Assembly: GCA_964406945.1 (NCBI GenBank)
Contig: CAYOTO010000019.1
Location: forward strand, 1-64,000
Source: UBA2266 sp964406945
GTDB taxonomy: Bacteria; Planctomycetota; Phycisphaerae; Sedimentisphaerales; Anaerobacaceae
Direction: 5' to 3'
Length of the DNA stretch: 64,000 bases
A program made the position numbers and the translations under genes. The notes under the pieces were generated by a model. That model worked only from the letters and a program-made list of their open reading frames with translations, made no database searches and was not told the origin of the DNA. Positions 42,860 through 51,243 of this stretch are shown here, in pieces; within the stretch, counting starts at the first letter, position 1; each line of letters opens with the position of its first letter.

Positions 42860-43909
42860 TCACAAGAGGTTCTGTGGAATACGGTCGAGAATGAGCTTCG
42901 AATCCAGCCTGCTCTTCTTTGCCGTCAGCACCAGCCGAATCGTCCTGATCTCCTGTTCCTTTGCCAGAAGATACGCGATTACCGGCTGCGGACCGGCTGT
43001 AATCGTCGACGTCTTCCGCAAAAAGCCCAGCATATAGGCTTCGCATCGCTGTTCGACCGCCAGAAAAGACTGTTTCGACGCCAGGTATGCGACCCCGTTT
43101 TCTACGATATCGGCATAAGGAGTAGTCGCAAATGCCGAAGCCAGAGCATCAAGGCCCAACTCCAGGGCGTGCTCGAAACGGAACATTCGCAGAAAACCGC
43201 CGTCCAGAAAAGCCGATTTGTCGTCGGAATCCATGTATTTGAGCCTGAACAGCGTGCGAAGATTCGTCAAGTCCGTCTGAATCGCAAAGAGACTGGTCAG
43301 AAACACGCTGCCCATCTCAGCGGCGCGCTTCAACTGGTAGTCCGTCTGAAACCGGTCGATGCTGTAGTCGATGTCGCGGATGTCCTTGTGATCGTAATAA
43401 GCAAGAACCGCCTCTTCCGACGCCTCCTGCAGGAATACCGGAAGCATGCCCGGGTTGTCTTCCTGCAGAGCGGGCGCAAAAGTCTCCGGCTCGACGTTTC
43501 CACCGGGGCTGTAGTCGGTTCCGAGCGGCTTGTCCGTTACCAGTCGCCTGACAGCCAGCCGCAGATTCGCGAAATCCGTGCGGCTTCGCATCAACTCGGC
43601 CACGGACTCGTCTATCATCAAATCCTCGAAAAAGGCTCGCAAATCCGCCCGCCTGGCCAGCAGCATCTGTTCCATCGCATGCAGACCTTTGATTGGCTGT
43701 GTAGCCCCATACTCCGAAGCACTCAGTGCATCGACCGCTTCGGGAAAGTCTGCGGCATTGGCCATCTCGAGGAACACCGCCCTGCTGAGCATGTGCAACT
43801 CGAGCGCGCGGACCTCCGCGGTCTGGAACATATAGCGCCAGTCATCTTCTCCGACCGGCGGATATATGAAGTACTGCTGCCTATCTTCTTGAGATTTCAG
43901 TTTTGCCAT
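42860..43909 (-). CDS. atpC: V-type ATP synthase subunit C (AC39/d-type)
   Basis: A 349-residue subunit of the AC39/d family that docks the rotor stalk onto the proteolipid ring. The protein is mostly helical, with repeated motifs such as A-V-R-R-L-V-T-D-K-P and D-Y-S-I-D-R-F. Its place between E and F is the usual one. Sequence similarity is lower than for A and B, so position in the operon supports the call. Confidence 0.85.
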   Translation of the reverse strand: MAKLKSQEDRQQYFIYPPVGEDDWRYMFQTAEVRALELHMLSRAVFLEMANAADFPEAVDALSASEYGATQPIKGLHAMEQMLLARRADLRAFFEDLMIDESVAELMRSRTDFANLRLAVRRLVTDKPLGTDYSPGGNVEPETFAPALQEDNPGMLPVFLQEASEEAVLAYYDHKDIRDIDYSIDRFQTDYQLKRAAEMGSVFLTSLFAIQTDLTNLRTLFRLKYMDSDDKSAFLDGGFLRMFRFEHALELGLDALASAFATTPYADIVENGVAYLASKQSFLAVEQRCEAYMLGFLRKTSTITAGPQPVIAYLLAKEQEIRTIRLVLTAKKSRLDSKLILDRIPQNLL

Positions 43910-43942
43910 CGGTTATTCCAGGTGCCGATCCGATTTGACCGG

Positions 43943-44539
43943 TCATTCTGCAAACAGCTCACGCGCCAGTTTGATCTCGAGCTCGTCCCGTGCCTGGCTG
44001 ACAAGAACGTCCAGCGAAACATTAGTTTTAATCTTGCCTCTGCGCAGAATGAATCCGCCGTCGAGTCCGACCTTCTCCTTCGAGAGTTTGAGTTCGCCTT
44101 TCTTGCCTTTTTCCGCAAGGGCCTTGTTAACCTTGTCGACGAGCTGTGCATCAATCCGGTTATCGCCCTGTTCGGCCACGACCTGCTCTTCGCCCGTTTC
44201 CACGGTATCGAGCATCAGCTTCTCAATGAGCTTTTTGTATTCATCTTCAGGCAAAGCTTTGAGTTTTGCTCTGGCTTTGCTGAACACTTCATCGAGAATC
44301 GACCGCTTCTCGGCGAGCAACTCTCTGGCGATGTCCATTCTGGCGGCGGCCAGCATGTGGGATCTCTTGTCTTCGCCGGCCTGTTGGGCCATTTCTTCGG
44401 TTTCGGCTTTGTAGGCATCGAGCTGCTTTTCGAGCCCGGCCTTTTCACGGCCGGTCCTGGCCTCGGCCTGCTGCTTGATTTCATCAGCCGCGGCCTTGGC
44501 GTCGGCGAGAATCTTATCTGTAACTTGTTGAGCTTCCAT
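43943..44539 (-). CDS. atpE: V-type ATP synthase subunit E
   Basis: A 198-residue peripheral-stalk subunit. The N-terminal half (1-100) is a long charged coiled coil (A-K-A-A-A-D-E-I-K-Q-Q-A-E), and the C-terminal half is a globular E domain containing G-L-D-G-G-F-I-L-R-R-G-K-I, the family's best-conserved segment. It pairs with the small G/H-type subunit encoded first in the operon. Confidence 0.9.
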   Translation of the reverse strand: MEAQQVTDKILADAKAAADEIKQQAEARTGREKAGLEKQLDAYKAETEEMAQQAGEDKRSHMLAAARMDIARELLAEKRSILDEVFSKARAKLKALPEDEYKKLIEKLMLDTVETGEEQVVAEQGDNRIDAQLVDKVNKALAEKGKKGELKLSKEKVGLDGGFILRRGKIKTNVSLDVLVSQARDELEIKLARELFAE

Positions 44540-44565
44540 TTCCGTTCCTGATGAAAGTCAGTTTT

Positions 44566-45054
44566 TTAGACGCCGATCTCGAGACCAATGAGGACGATCA
44601 GCAGCGAGACGAGGAAGCCGAGAATCGCGTACAGTTCGACCATTGCCGAGTAAAGCACGCCGGCCTTAACCGCCATTTCCGGCTTCTTGGCGGCCATGAG
44701 GATGCCGCCGGCCGATGTCTTGCCCTGATGAATGCCGCTGAACAAACCGCCCACTCCGACCGGCAGGCACGCCGCCAGAATCGCCAGGCCCTGCTGAAGC
44801 GTCACCGGGACCTCGAGTCCGCCGGCGAACATATTGAGCTTAACCATGACCATCAGAGCGATGATGAAGCCGTAAACGCCCTGCGTGCTGGGCAGCACCA
44901 CCATCAGGGTGAGCGAGCCGTATCTTTCGGGCTTCTCGCTGAGCACTCCCGCTGCGCTTCTGCCGGCGATGCCCAGACCTATGGACGAACCGGCGCCCGC
45001 AAGAAACGCTGCTAATGCTGCACCGCCAATAGCACACGCCATCCCATATTCCAT
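44566..45054 (-). CDS. atpK: V-type ATP synthase proteolipid subunit K
   Basis: A 162-residue rotor-ring proteolipid with four transmembrane helices (two fused hairpins), like Enterococcus hirae NtpK and unlike Thermus-type single hairpins. Residues L54, T57, Q58 (L-P-S-T-Q-G), Q110 (G-I-H-Q-G-K) and E140 (M-V-E-L-Y-A-I-L-G-F) correspond to the five NtpK Na+ ligands (L61, T64, Q65, Q110, E139). Na+ transport is therefore inferred. ATG at 45054 has GAGG eight bases upstream; the in-frame start at 45102 would overlap subunit I and is rejected. Confidence 0.94.
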   Translation of the reverse strand: MEYGMACAIGGAALAAFLAGAGSSIGLGIAGRSAAGVLSEKPERYGSLTLMVVLPSTQGVYGFIIALMVMVKLNMFAGGLEVPVTLQQGLAILAACLPVGVGGLFSGIHQGKTSAGGILMAAKKPEMAVKAGVLYSAMVELYAILGFLVSLLIVLIGLEIGV

Positions 45055-45079
45055 CTTTGAAACCTCACTTTCTTTCTGA

Positions 45080-47056
45080 CTATGCTTGTGATTTCTTGAC
45101 ACAAATGTGTTCGTATTTTGTGTTGAGAGGAGAGAACTGTTTGCCTCCGCCCTCGAAGAATTTCGGGAAGAATTCGACGAACTGCAATCTCATTGTATGA
45201 ACGAACGAGCCGAGAACCGAAAGGCCGATGTTCAACAGATGGCCTCCGACGAAGACCACGAGTCCGAGCAGCCAGCCGACGTACGGCACGTCCGCGACCA
45301 GACCCACGCAGATGTTTACCGCCATGCCGAAGCCGGCGGTTACCATCCCCAGGGCCATAATGCGAACGTAACTGAGTACGTCACCCATGTAGAACACCGT
45401 AGTAAACAGGCTGAATACGCCCATTCCGATGCGGCCTGCCCAGCCCCCCTGCCGTTCGCTGCCCAGCAATATCATGATGGCCGGGACTATCGACGTTACG
45501 GCGAACAGAGGCGCAAACGGCGCGAGGATTATTCCGGCTTTGGCAAGCCCGAATAAAACCAGCGAATTGAGCATGACCAGCCATGTTACCTGGTCGAATA
45601 CGGCCGCGACCGTGTCCTTTCTGCGTATGTTGTGGCCCAGCGCAATTGCCAGGCCGAACATTATCTGGAAATAACCCAACCCCAGCGACAGCGCGAAGAA
45701 AGTCATTGGCGAATCCATGGGGTCGAAAAGCACCACAGACTCTCTGAGGCTGTTCAAGCCGCTGTCAACTCCGGTAAATACCTGCACTGCATCGCCGAAC
45801 CACCCGCCGGTTAAAGCCCCGGCGATAATGGTGGCGAACGAACAGATCATCAGCATCCAGAAGAATTTTTTATCGCCCTGCATCTTCTTAATGAAGTACC
45901 AGAGCGCCAGAACCAGGAATATGCCGTAGCCGGCGTCTGTCAGACACAGACCGAAGAATATTGTGAAGAAAGGCGCCAGAAACACAGTCGGGTCGAGGTT
46001 GCTGGGCATTGGCATACCGTAAAGACGGGTTATCGACTCAAAAGGCTTTACCGCATCTTTGTTGTCGATCTCCACAGGCGGTTCTTCGCCTTCCTCGGGC
46101 TCGACGATCTGAACGCTCGACGCAGGAAAATCCGCCACGGTTTTTTCCAACAGGTCGTAATGTCTTTGCTTGACCCAGCCTTCCAGAATCAGAGCGGACT
46201 CGGTGGCCGGCGCCGCGGCTCTGGCCTGTTCCCTGGCGTGCAGATTGCTGTAGTGATCATGGAGAATTTTTAGCTCCAGCATCAATTTTGCGAGAACGCG
46301 GGCCTTTTCGTCCAGATTTCTAAGTTCTTCCTGAGCCTTCGCCAGGTTCTGTTCACACTCGGCGATATGCTCGGCAACGGTTCCTTTCATTGCTGAAAAA
46401 GTCACAGCCTCGAATTCCAGACTCCGCAATAATTTCTGGACCTGGTCGGCCGTTTCCTTCAGGCAAACGACAACAGTCACCTTATAGCTGTTTTCGGCGC
46501 CGAGTACCTCTGCATCGGCCCCGAACTCGGCCAGCTTTTCGGTCAGCTCGTCGTAGTGCGTAGCCGGAAGCAGGCCCGGTATGACTTCGGTCTTATCGAG
46601 ACCGGAGATTTCCTCGACGGGAACAGGCAGAACTTTCCATGGCGCAAGCTCGGAGAGTTTCTGCTTGAGAACGTCAATGCGCGACCGCGTGTTTTCCATG
46701 GCGACTTCGATATCAAGAGCCTCCTGCGCGGTCTGCAGAAGCGACTGGTCTTCCACTACATTTTGGTACTGCTCTTCGCCGACAACAGTCCGCGGGGCTA
46801 AAGCCGCTGAAAGCCCCTTTGCCGGTTCGACGTACGCACCGAGAAAACTTATGCTCCTGCCGAGCTTATAGAGTCGCTCCTCTACCTCTTTGGGCCTTAT
46901 CGGCTGACCGGCCAGATCGGGTGTTTGCCTGACCACGGCGGCTTCTTCGGCGTTTAGTATCTGACATATGCCGGCTTGCTGCAAGGCCTCGAGAAGATTC
47001 GGGGCCTCTGTGCGGTGGCTGGCGATCAGGATTTTGAACATTGGAGCTATTGCCAT
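45080..47056 (-). CDS. atpI: V-type ATP synthase subunit I (a-type)
   Basis: A 658-residue subunit with a soluble N-terminal half (long coiled coils about 85-135 and 225-285) and a membrane half with seven or more helices from about residue 350 (F-L-A-P-F-F-T-I-F-F-G-L-C-L-T-D-A-G-Y-G). It forms the ion half-channels next to the K ring. Its ATG is three bases after the upstream small subunit gene's stop, implying coupling. Confidence 0.95.
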   Translation of the reverse strand: MAIAPMFKILIASHRTEAPNLLEALQQAGICQILNAEEAAVVRQTPDLAGQPIRPKEVEERLYKLGRSISFLGAYVEPAKGLSAALAPRTVVGEEQYQNVVEDQSLLQTAQEALDIEVAMENTRSRIDVLKQKLSELAPWKVLPVPVEEISGLDKTEVIPGLLPATHYDELTEKLAEFGADAEVLGAENSYKVTVVVCLKETADQVQKLLRSLEFEAVTFSAMKGTVAEHIAECEQNLAKAQEELRNLDEKARVLAKLMLELKILHDHYSNLHAREQARAAAPATESALILEGWVKQRHYDLLEKTVADFPASSVQIVEPEEGEEPPVEIDNKDAVKPFESITRLYGMPMPSNLDPTVFLAPFFTIFFGLCLTDAGYGIFLVLALWYFIKKMQGDKKFFWMLMICSFATIIAGALTGGWFGDAVQVFTGVDSGLNSLRESVVLFDPMDSPMTFFALSLGLGYFQIMFGLAIALGHNIRRKDTVAAVFDQVTWLVMLNSLVLFGLAKAGIILAPFAPLFAVTSIVPAIMILLGSERQGGWAGRIGMGVFSLFTTVFYMGDVLSYVRIMALGMVTAGFGMAVNICVGLVADVPYVGWLLGLVVFVGGHLLNIGLSVLGSFVHTMRLQFVEFFPKFFEGGGKQFSPLNTKYEHICVKKSQA

Positions 47057-47059
47057 TGT

Positions 47060-47365
47060 TCAGCTTCTCCAGTAGTTCATTACTTTGTCGACTGCGGCGT
47101 CGATCCTCGAATCGACGGTCTTGTGCAGCTCTCGGCGCTGTTGCTGGGCCTGATTCTTCAGGGCTTTGACTTCTTCCTGCGCCTGCTGAGCCGCCTGTTC
47201 GACCGCCGCATTGATGGCCCGTTTCCTGGCCTTTTCAGCCTCTTCCATTAGTTGAACTCTTGTTTGTCGCATCTTTTCGGCGTTTTTGGCTGCATCGGCT
47301 CGGGCCTGATCAACAATCTCCGTTGCCTGGGATTCCGCTTGTTTTATCTTTTTTATCAGTTCCAT
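47060..47365 (-). CDS. V-type ATP synthase small peripheral-stalk subunit (G/H type)
   Basis: A 101-residue almost fully helical, charged coiled-coil protein (M-E-L-I-K-K-I-K-Q-A-E-S-Q-A to a V-M-N-Y-W tail), the partner of subunit E in the peripheral stalk (Thermus G, Enterococcus NtpF). It is the first gene of the operon. ATG at 47365 has TAGGAG five bases upstream. The length and its place just before subunit I support the call, as coiled-coil sequence alone is not diagnostic. Confidence 0.82.
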   Translation of the reverse strand: MELIKKIKQAESQATEIVDQARADAAKNAEKMRQTRVQLMEEAEKARKRAINAAVEQAAQQAQEEVKALKNQAQQQRRELHKTVDSRIDAAVDKVMNYWRS

Positions 47366-47404
47366 TGATACTCCTATGAAGACTGCGGCATTTCAGGAGC
47401 GGCC

Positions 47405-47433
47405 AAACTACACGATTTCGCTTTCAATAACAA
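47405..47433 (-). promoter_or_regulatory. Weak candidate promoter for the V-ATPase operon
   Basis: Minus strand TTGTTA (47433-47428), 17-base spacer, TAGTTT (47410-47405), about 40 bases upstream of the first gene. Both boxes are weak, so read-through from malate dehydrogenase is also possible. Confidence 0.3.
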
Positions 47434-47460
47434 CCGTAAAACGCAAGGTTTTTTGCCGGA

Positions 47461-48393
47461 CTACAACATCTCGTCGACCTTACTCGAAAGTTGCTTTACA
47501 TGGGCTAGTGACTTCTCGAATTCGCGGCGTTCGTCTGAGTTCAATTGCAGTTCGATCACCTTTTCCACGCCGTTCGAACCGAGAACTGCCGGCACTCCCA
47601 CGAAGAATCCGCCTGCATCGTATTCGCCATCGCAATATGCACAGCACGAGATCACAGTTTTCTTATCTTTGAGAATTGCTTCGGCCATTTTGACGACCCC
47701 GGCAGCCGGGGCGTAATAAGCGCTGTAACCAAGAAGATTCACTATTTCGATGCCGCCTTTGCGGGTTCTCTCGATTAGAGCGTTGAGCTTGTCCGTTCCG
47801 ATTAGTTCGGTAACGCCAATTCCACCGACGGAAGTGAATCTCGGCAGGGGAACCATGTCGTCACCGTGTCCGCCCATCAGTACGCATTTTATATCTCCCG
47901 CACTCACATCGAGTTCGCTGGCCAGAAAGTGAACGAATCTGGCCGAATCGAGGGCTCCGGCCATGCCAATCACGCGGTTTTTGGCAAAACCGGTCACTTT
48001 GGCGGCCGCGTAGACCATTGCGTCCAGCGGATTGCAGACAACTATGACGATGCTGTCGGGGCAGTGCTTCGCCACCTGCTCACTAACGGATTTGACGATT
48101 CCAGCGTTTTTGGCGGTCAGTTCATCACGGCTCATTCCCGGTTTTCGGGGCATACCGCTGGTGATTACTACCAGATCGCTGCCCTCAGCCTCGGCCCAGT
48201 CGCAGGTTCCGGTTACCTTGCAGTCGAAAAGCTGCACCGGTGAAGATTCGGCGATATCCAGCGCCTTTCCCCGGGCAAGTCCTTCCACTATATCTACAAG
48301 AACTATATCGCCCAGTCGGCTTGTTGCCGCTATATGAGCCGTAGTTGCTCCGACATTGCCCGCACCGACGATGGTGATTTTGTTCCTTGCCAC
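47461..48393 (-). CDS. mdh: Malate dehydrogenase (LDH-like type)
   Basis: A 310-residue NAD-dependent dehydrogenase converting malate and oxaloacetate. The N-terminal GAGNVGATTAH is the NAD-binding loop. The substrate loop G-M-P-R-K-P-G-M-S-R-D-E-L has the Arg pair typical of malate rather than lactate binding. The second catalytic segment C-N-P-L-D-A-M and the catalytic His in M-G-G-H-G-D-D-M-V-P-L are present. The start codon is GTG at 48393, with AAGGAG eight bases upstream. It lies 95 bases before the V-ATPase operon, same strand. Confidence 0.95.
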   Translation of the reverse strand: MARNKITIVGAGNVGATTAHIAATSRLGDIVLVDIVEGLARGKALDIAESSPVQLFDCKVTGTCDWAEAEGSDLVVITSGMPRKPGMSRDELTAKNAGIVKSVSEQVAKHCPDSIVIVVCNPLDAMVYAAAKVTGFAKNRVIGMAGALDSARFVHFLASELDVSAGDIKCVLMGGHGDDMVPLPRFTSVGGIGVTELIGTDKLNALIERTRKGGIEIVNLLGYSAYYAPAAGVVKMAEAILKDKKTVISCCAYCDGEYDAGGFFVGVPAVLGSNGVEKVIELQLNSDERREFEKSLAHVKQLSSKVDEML

Positions 48394-48470
48394 TCAAATT
48401 GCTCCTTCTGGATCTAAGAGGCGTGAATCTGTGAACCTGGTCCTTCCGCAGGCTACACAAATTCTCCGCG

Positions 48471-48484
48471 ACTCTGTGCAGAGT
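48471..48484. promoter_or_regulatory. Palindrome upstream of mdh
   Basis: ACTCTG-TG-CAGAGT, 6-bp arms around two bases, about 80 bases upstream of the GTG start. It could be an operator or a small hairpin in the leader. No good promoter was recognised here. Confidence 0.25.
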
Positions 48485-48566
48485 TTTCTACCACCCAAAA
48501 CTTTCCCGGCTTAGAGTCCTGACACCGTACTTTTTTCTACACCGCGAAAGAACAGGCATTCTAAGG

Positions 48567-51032
48567 CTATCGAGAGGGCTTGTCAACCCGCCATTCGAGA
48601 ATACCTGCGGAGAAATTCTGCTGAAGTTCAGCCTCGATTCTCAAGGCCGTGGTTTTCACAGGTTTGAAAGTTACGCTGTTGAATCTATCCTTCTGGACGC
48701 CGTAGTCGGATACCCCCTTGACGGGTACGAATTCGTCGCCATCTTTATAGAGAAGCCGCCACGATTGCGGTACACGGCAGTGCCCTCGACCTGTATCGTC
48801 GAACCAGTAGACCGATACCGAACCAATCGCGCGGGCTTTTTCGAAGTCGTATTGCACCCATTCGACGGTTCCTTTATGATCCCACCATGTAAAACGCGGC
48901 AGCGAGCGATCTGCCGAACTTTCGGGAACTACTGTATCGCTTAAGGCTGAAAGAGTATCACCTCCCCAACAGTGGGAAGCCGATGCCGGAATCGGCTTCG
49001 GAGGCGCCTGCCATTTGTGTGCGTCGGGCCCGGCCCCAATCGTGGGAAACGCGGAGATGCGAAGCCTGGCCGCTCCCATCGGAATGAGCGTCACCGTTTC
49101 GACCGGCTCATCCGAAGCAGCCGGAGAATCCTGCAGCTTACCAACAAGGCCCAGATGATCCTTGGTCCACCCCGGAATTCTGCAGGCCTTTGCCTTCAGC
49201 GAAACCGGCACCGATTCGGGCGTGAAGGGCTGATCATCGTCCGGCCATGGCTCGAACTGAGGCTTGAATGATGCCGCCGGATCCGGGCCTTCCAGAATCA
49301 ATCCGTAGTTCCAAGGGCCGGTGGGATGGATTTCAATTGCCGGCCATTTGTCTGTACCTCCGACCCGCACATGCTTTTCGCCAATTTTAAGAGAATACGT
49401 CAGCGGCCCACGGTCTATCGAAATGCTGTTTTTATTCTCGGCCCAGGTTCTGAGGGCCACCTTCATGGGTAAACTGAGTTCGATCGTGTCTTTGTTAGTC
49501 CATTTTCGCACTATGCGTATATATGAACGAGGGACCGGAACAAAAGTCTGTTCCTTGCCGTTGATCGACAACTTGGGTGCGGTGCACCAGCCCGGGATTC
49601 GAAGAAAAAGTGGAAATTCGACCGGATCGGTGGCTTTGATTTCAAAATGGATTCGATCCTGGAATGGATACCGCGTCGTCTCCTTTATTGTTACTTTCTT
49701 GCCATCGCCAACCTTGGCGGTAACGGTCGAAGGTGCGTAAAAAGCCACGGCCAGGCCGTTGCCGGGCGTCGCAAACCACAGCCGCTCGGCGTAATAAGGC
49801 CATCCGTGAGCCACATTATGCTGGCAGCATCGGTGGATATGGGGATTAAACAAGAGCATCGGTCCGCCATTCTGCAGGCCGGGGGCCTTGCTGTGGCGGT
49901 CGCATAGAATCATGTTCGGCGCCGTAAGGTAGTGCAGAGCTTTCAAATCGGCCGTCATGGATGCCGGGAGTGAGTTGAACGCCACTTCTTCGCAGCGGTC
50001 GGCCCATTTCAGATCGCCGGTGATCCCGAGAAGCATTTCGAAACTGAGCATGTATTCGACCATCGAGCAGGTCTCCGCGGCCTGTCGCGGGCCTGTATAG
50101 CCTTTGCGGCAGTTTTCATCGGCCCCGAACATGCCGCCGGGCACCTGGCCGTATATCCCCATTACCGTTTGATAGTTTCGCTCGACCGCGTCGATATGCG
50201 CCAGCTTGCCGGACTGCTGGAAGTAAATTCCCGGTTCGCGGAAGCACTGGGTTATGTTAACTCCATGCCAGTTGGCCACGCCTTCGGTCCAGTTGGCCGT
50301 GTTGCGGTGCACCTTTTCGGCGACCTGCAGCAGTTCTTTGTCGCCTGTGCGGTTATAAAGCCAGTAAATGCTTGCCAGATTATCGCCTGCCCGCTGATTC
50401 TGCCAGAAAGGCTCCAGAAAATCTTCGTCAGGCACGGTAAGCTGCCATTTGAAGTACTTCGTCATGAAATCGAGGACGCGTTTGTCGCCGCTGTACTCGT
50501 AATACGACTGAAGTGCATTCAGCATGATCATGTTGGGCCAGACATCCGGCTTGCCGTTTATCCGCGACAGGTTATCCCGAGGGCCGAAATAGCCGTCCTT
50601 TCGCTGACTTGCCAGGACTGCTTCGATCCATGTACTCGCTTCACTGATAATTTTCTCATTTTCGAGAACGTATCCGGTGTCACCGAATCCCTTTAGCCAG
50701 TAAGGAAGCTCCTCCCACGGGCTGTGCCCCCGCCCTGCCGGACTCAGCCACGCATTGTCCTGCTTTTTCAGAAACCGGCTGATTTCGGTGAGATTTCCCA
50801 CGAACCCGGCCGCTTGAAGTTCCAGTTGTCGGCGGACCCAGCCTTCCGGCCTGATCGCCTTAATCGGAAGCTTAATTAGCGGGCTGGGCACCAGAGGTTC
50901 CCGGTTGCCGACGTAGTAATCGTTGCCGCCGGAGGCATCGAGTTTGTCGACGACGTCTATAGCGGCCCACACTGTCATAGCCGGCAATAGTACCAAAGCC
51001 GTCGCAGCCACGCAAAGTGATCTTATCTTCAT
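48567..51032 (-). CDS. Glycoside hydrolase family 127 (beta-L-arabinofuranosidase-like)
   Basis: An 821-residue secreted enzyme; the signal peptide ends near V-W-A-A. An (alpha/alpha)6-barrel (about 60-440) and beta-sandwich follow, as in GH127 (DUF1680). The Zn-Cys site of the characterised enzyme HypBA1 (E338, C340, C417, C418) is matched by E320-x-C322 in A-A-E-T-C-S-M-V-E and C402-C403 in H-R-C-C-Q-H-N. The C-terminal 120 residues form a discoidin-like domain (V-Q-Y-D-F-E-K-A-R-A-I-G-S-V-S-V-Y). It would release beta-L-arabinofuranosyl or related sugars outside the cytoplasm. AAGGAG is six bases upstream and a near-consensus promoter precedes it. Confidence 0.92.
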   Translation of the reverse strand: MKIRSLCVAATALVLLPAMTVWAAIDVVDKLDASGGNDYYVGNREPLVPSPLIKLPIKAIRPEGWVRRQLELQAAGFVGNLTEISRFLKKQDNAWLSPAGRGHSPWEELPYWLKGFGDTGYVLENEKIISEASTWIEAVLASQRKDGYFGPRDNLSRINGKPDVWPNMIMLNALQSYYEYSGDKRVLDFMTKYFKWQLTVPDEDFLEPFWQNQRAGDNLASIYWLYNRTGDKELLQVAEKVHRNTANWTEGVANWHGVNITQCFREPGIYFQQSGKLAHIDAVERNYQTVMGIYGQVPGGMFGADENCRKGYTGPRQAAETCSMVEYMLSFEMLLGITGDLKWADRCEEVAFNSLPASMTADLKALHYLTAPNMILCDRHSKAPGLQNGGPMLLFNPHIHRCCQHNVAHGWPYYAERLWFATPGNGLAVAFYAPSTVTAKVGDGKKVTIKETTRYPFQDRIHFEIKATDPVEFPLFLRIPGWCTAPKLSINGKEQTFVPVPRSYIRIVRKWTNKDTIELSLPMKVALRTWAENKNSISIDRGPLTYSLKIGEKHVRVGGTDKWPAIEIHPTGPWNYGLILEGPDPAASFKPQFEPWPDDDQPFTPESVPVSLKAKACRIPGWTKDHLGLVGKLQDSPAASDEPVETVTLIPMGAARLRISAFPTIGAGPDAHKWQAPPKPIPASASHCWGGDTLSALSDTVVPESSADRSLPRFTWWDHKGTVEWVQYDFEKARAIGSVSVYWFDDTGRGHCRVPQSWRLLYKDGDEFVPVKGVSDYGVQKDRFNSVTFKPVKTTALRIEAELQQNFSAGILEWRVDKPSR

Positions 51033-51116
51033 GTAATGCTCCTTATGCCTTTGTTGCTCTATGCAGCGGGCAATACGGTTATTTGCCTTTCATCAGCTTA
51101 TGCCCGAAGTACGGCA

Positions 51117-51145
51117 ATTATAGGCTGAGGCTGTTTGAGTTTCAA
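51117..51145 (-). promoter_or_regulatory. Near-consensus promoter of the GH127 gene
   Basis: Minus strand TTGAAA (51145-51140), 17-base spacer, perfect TATAAT (51122-51117). It predicts a start near 51110 and a leader of about 75 bases. Confidence 0.7.
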
Positions 51146-51243
51146 CACAAACAAGGGAAGCTTCCGGGCGGCTGAATGTTGATACGGTGTGAATATGGCG
51201 TTTGAAGCGGTTATTCGCCCCCGGCTGACGACGGTCAATCTGT

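Noticed and set aside
42731..44551. Plus-strand open frame of about 600 codons antisense to subunits F, C and E
   Set aside because: It lies opposite well-identified V-ATPase genes, has no family signature and reflects codon bias of the minus-strand genes.
47438..47454. AAAAC-GCAAG-GTTTT hairpin between malate dehydrogenase and the V-ATPase operon as a terminator
   Set aside because: The stem is only five A/T-rich pairs and the T-run lies on the wrong strand for malate dehydrogenase.
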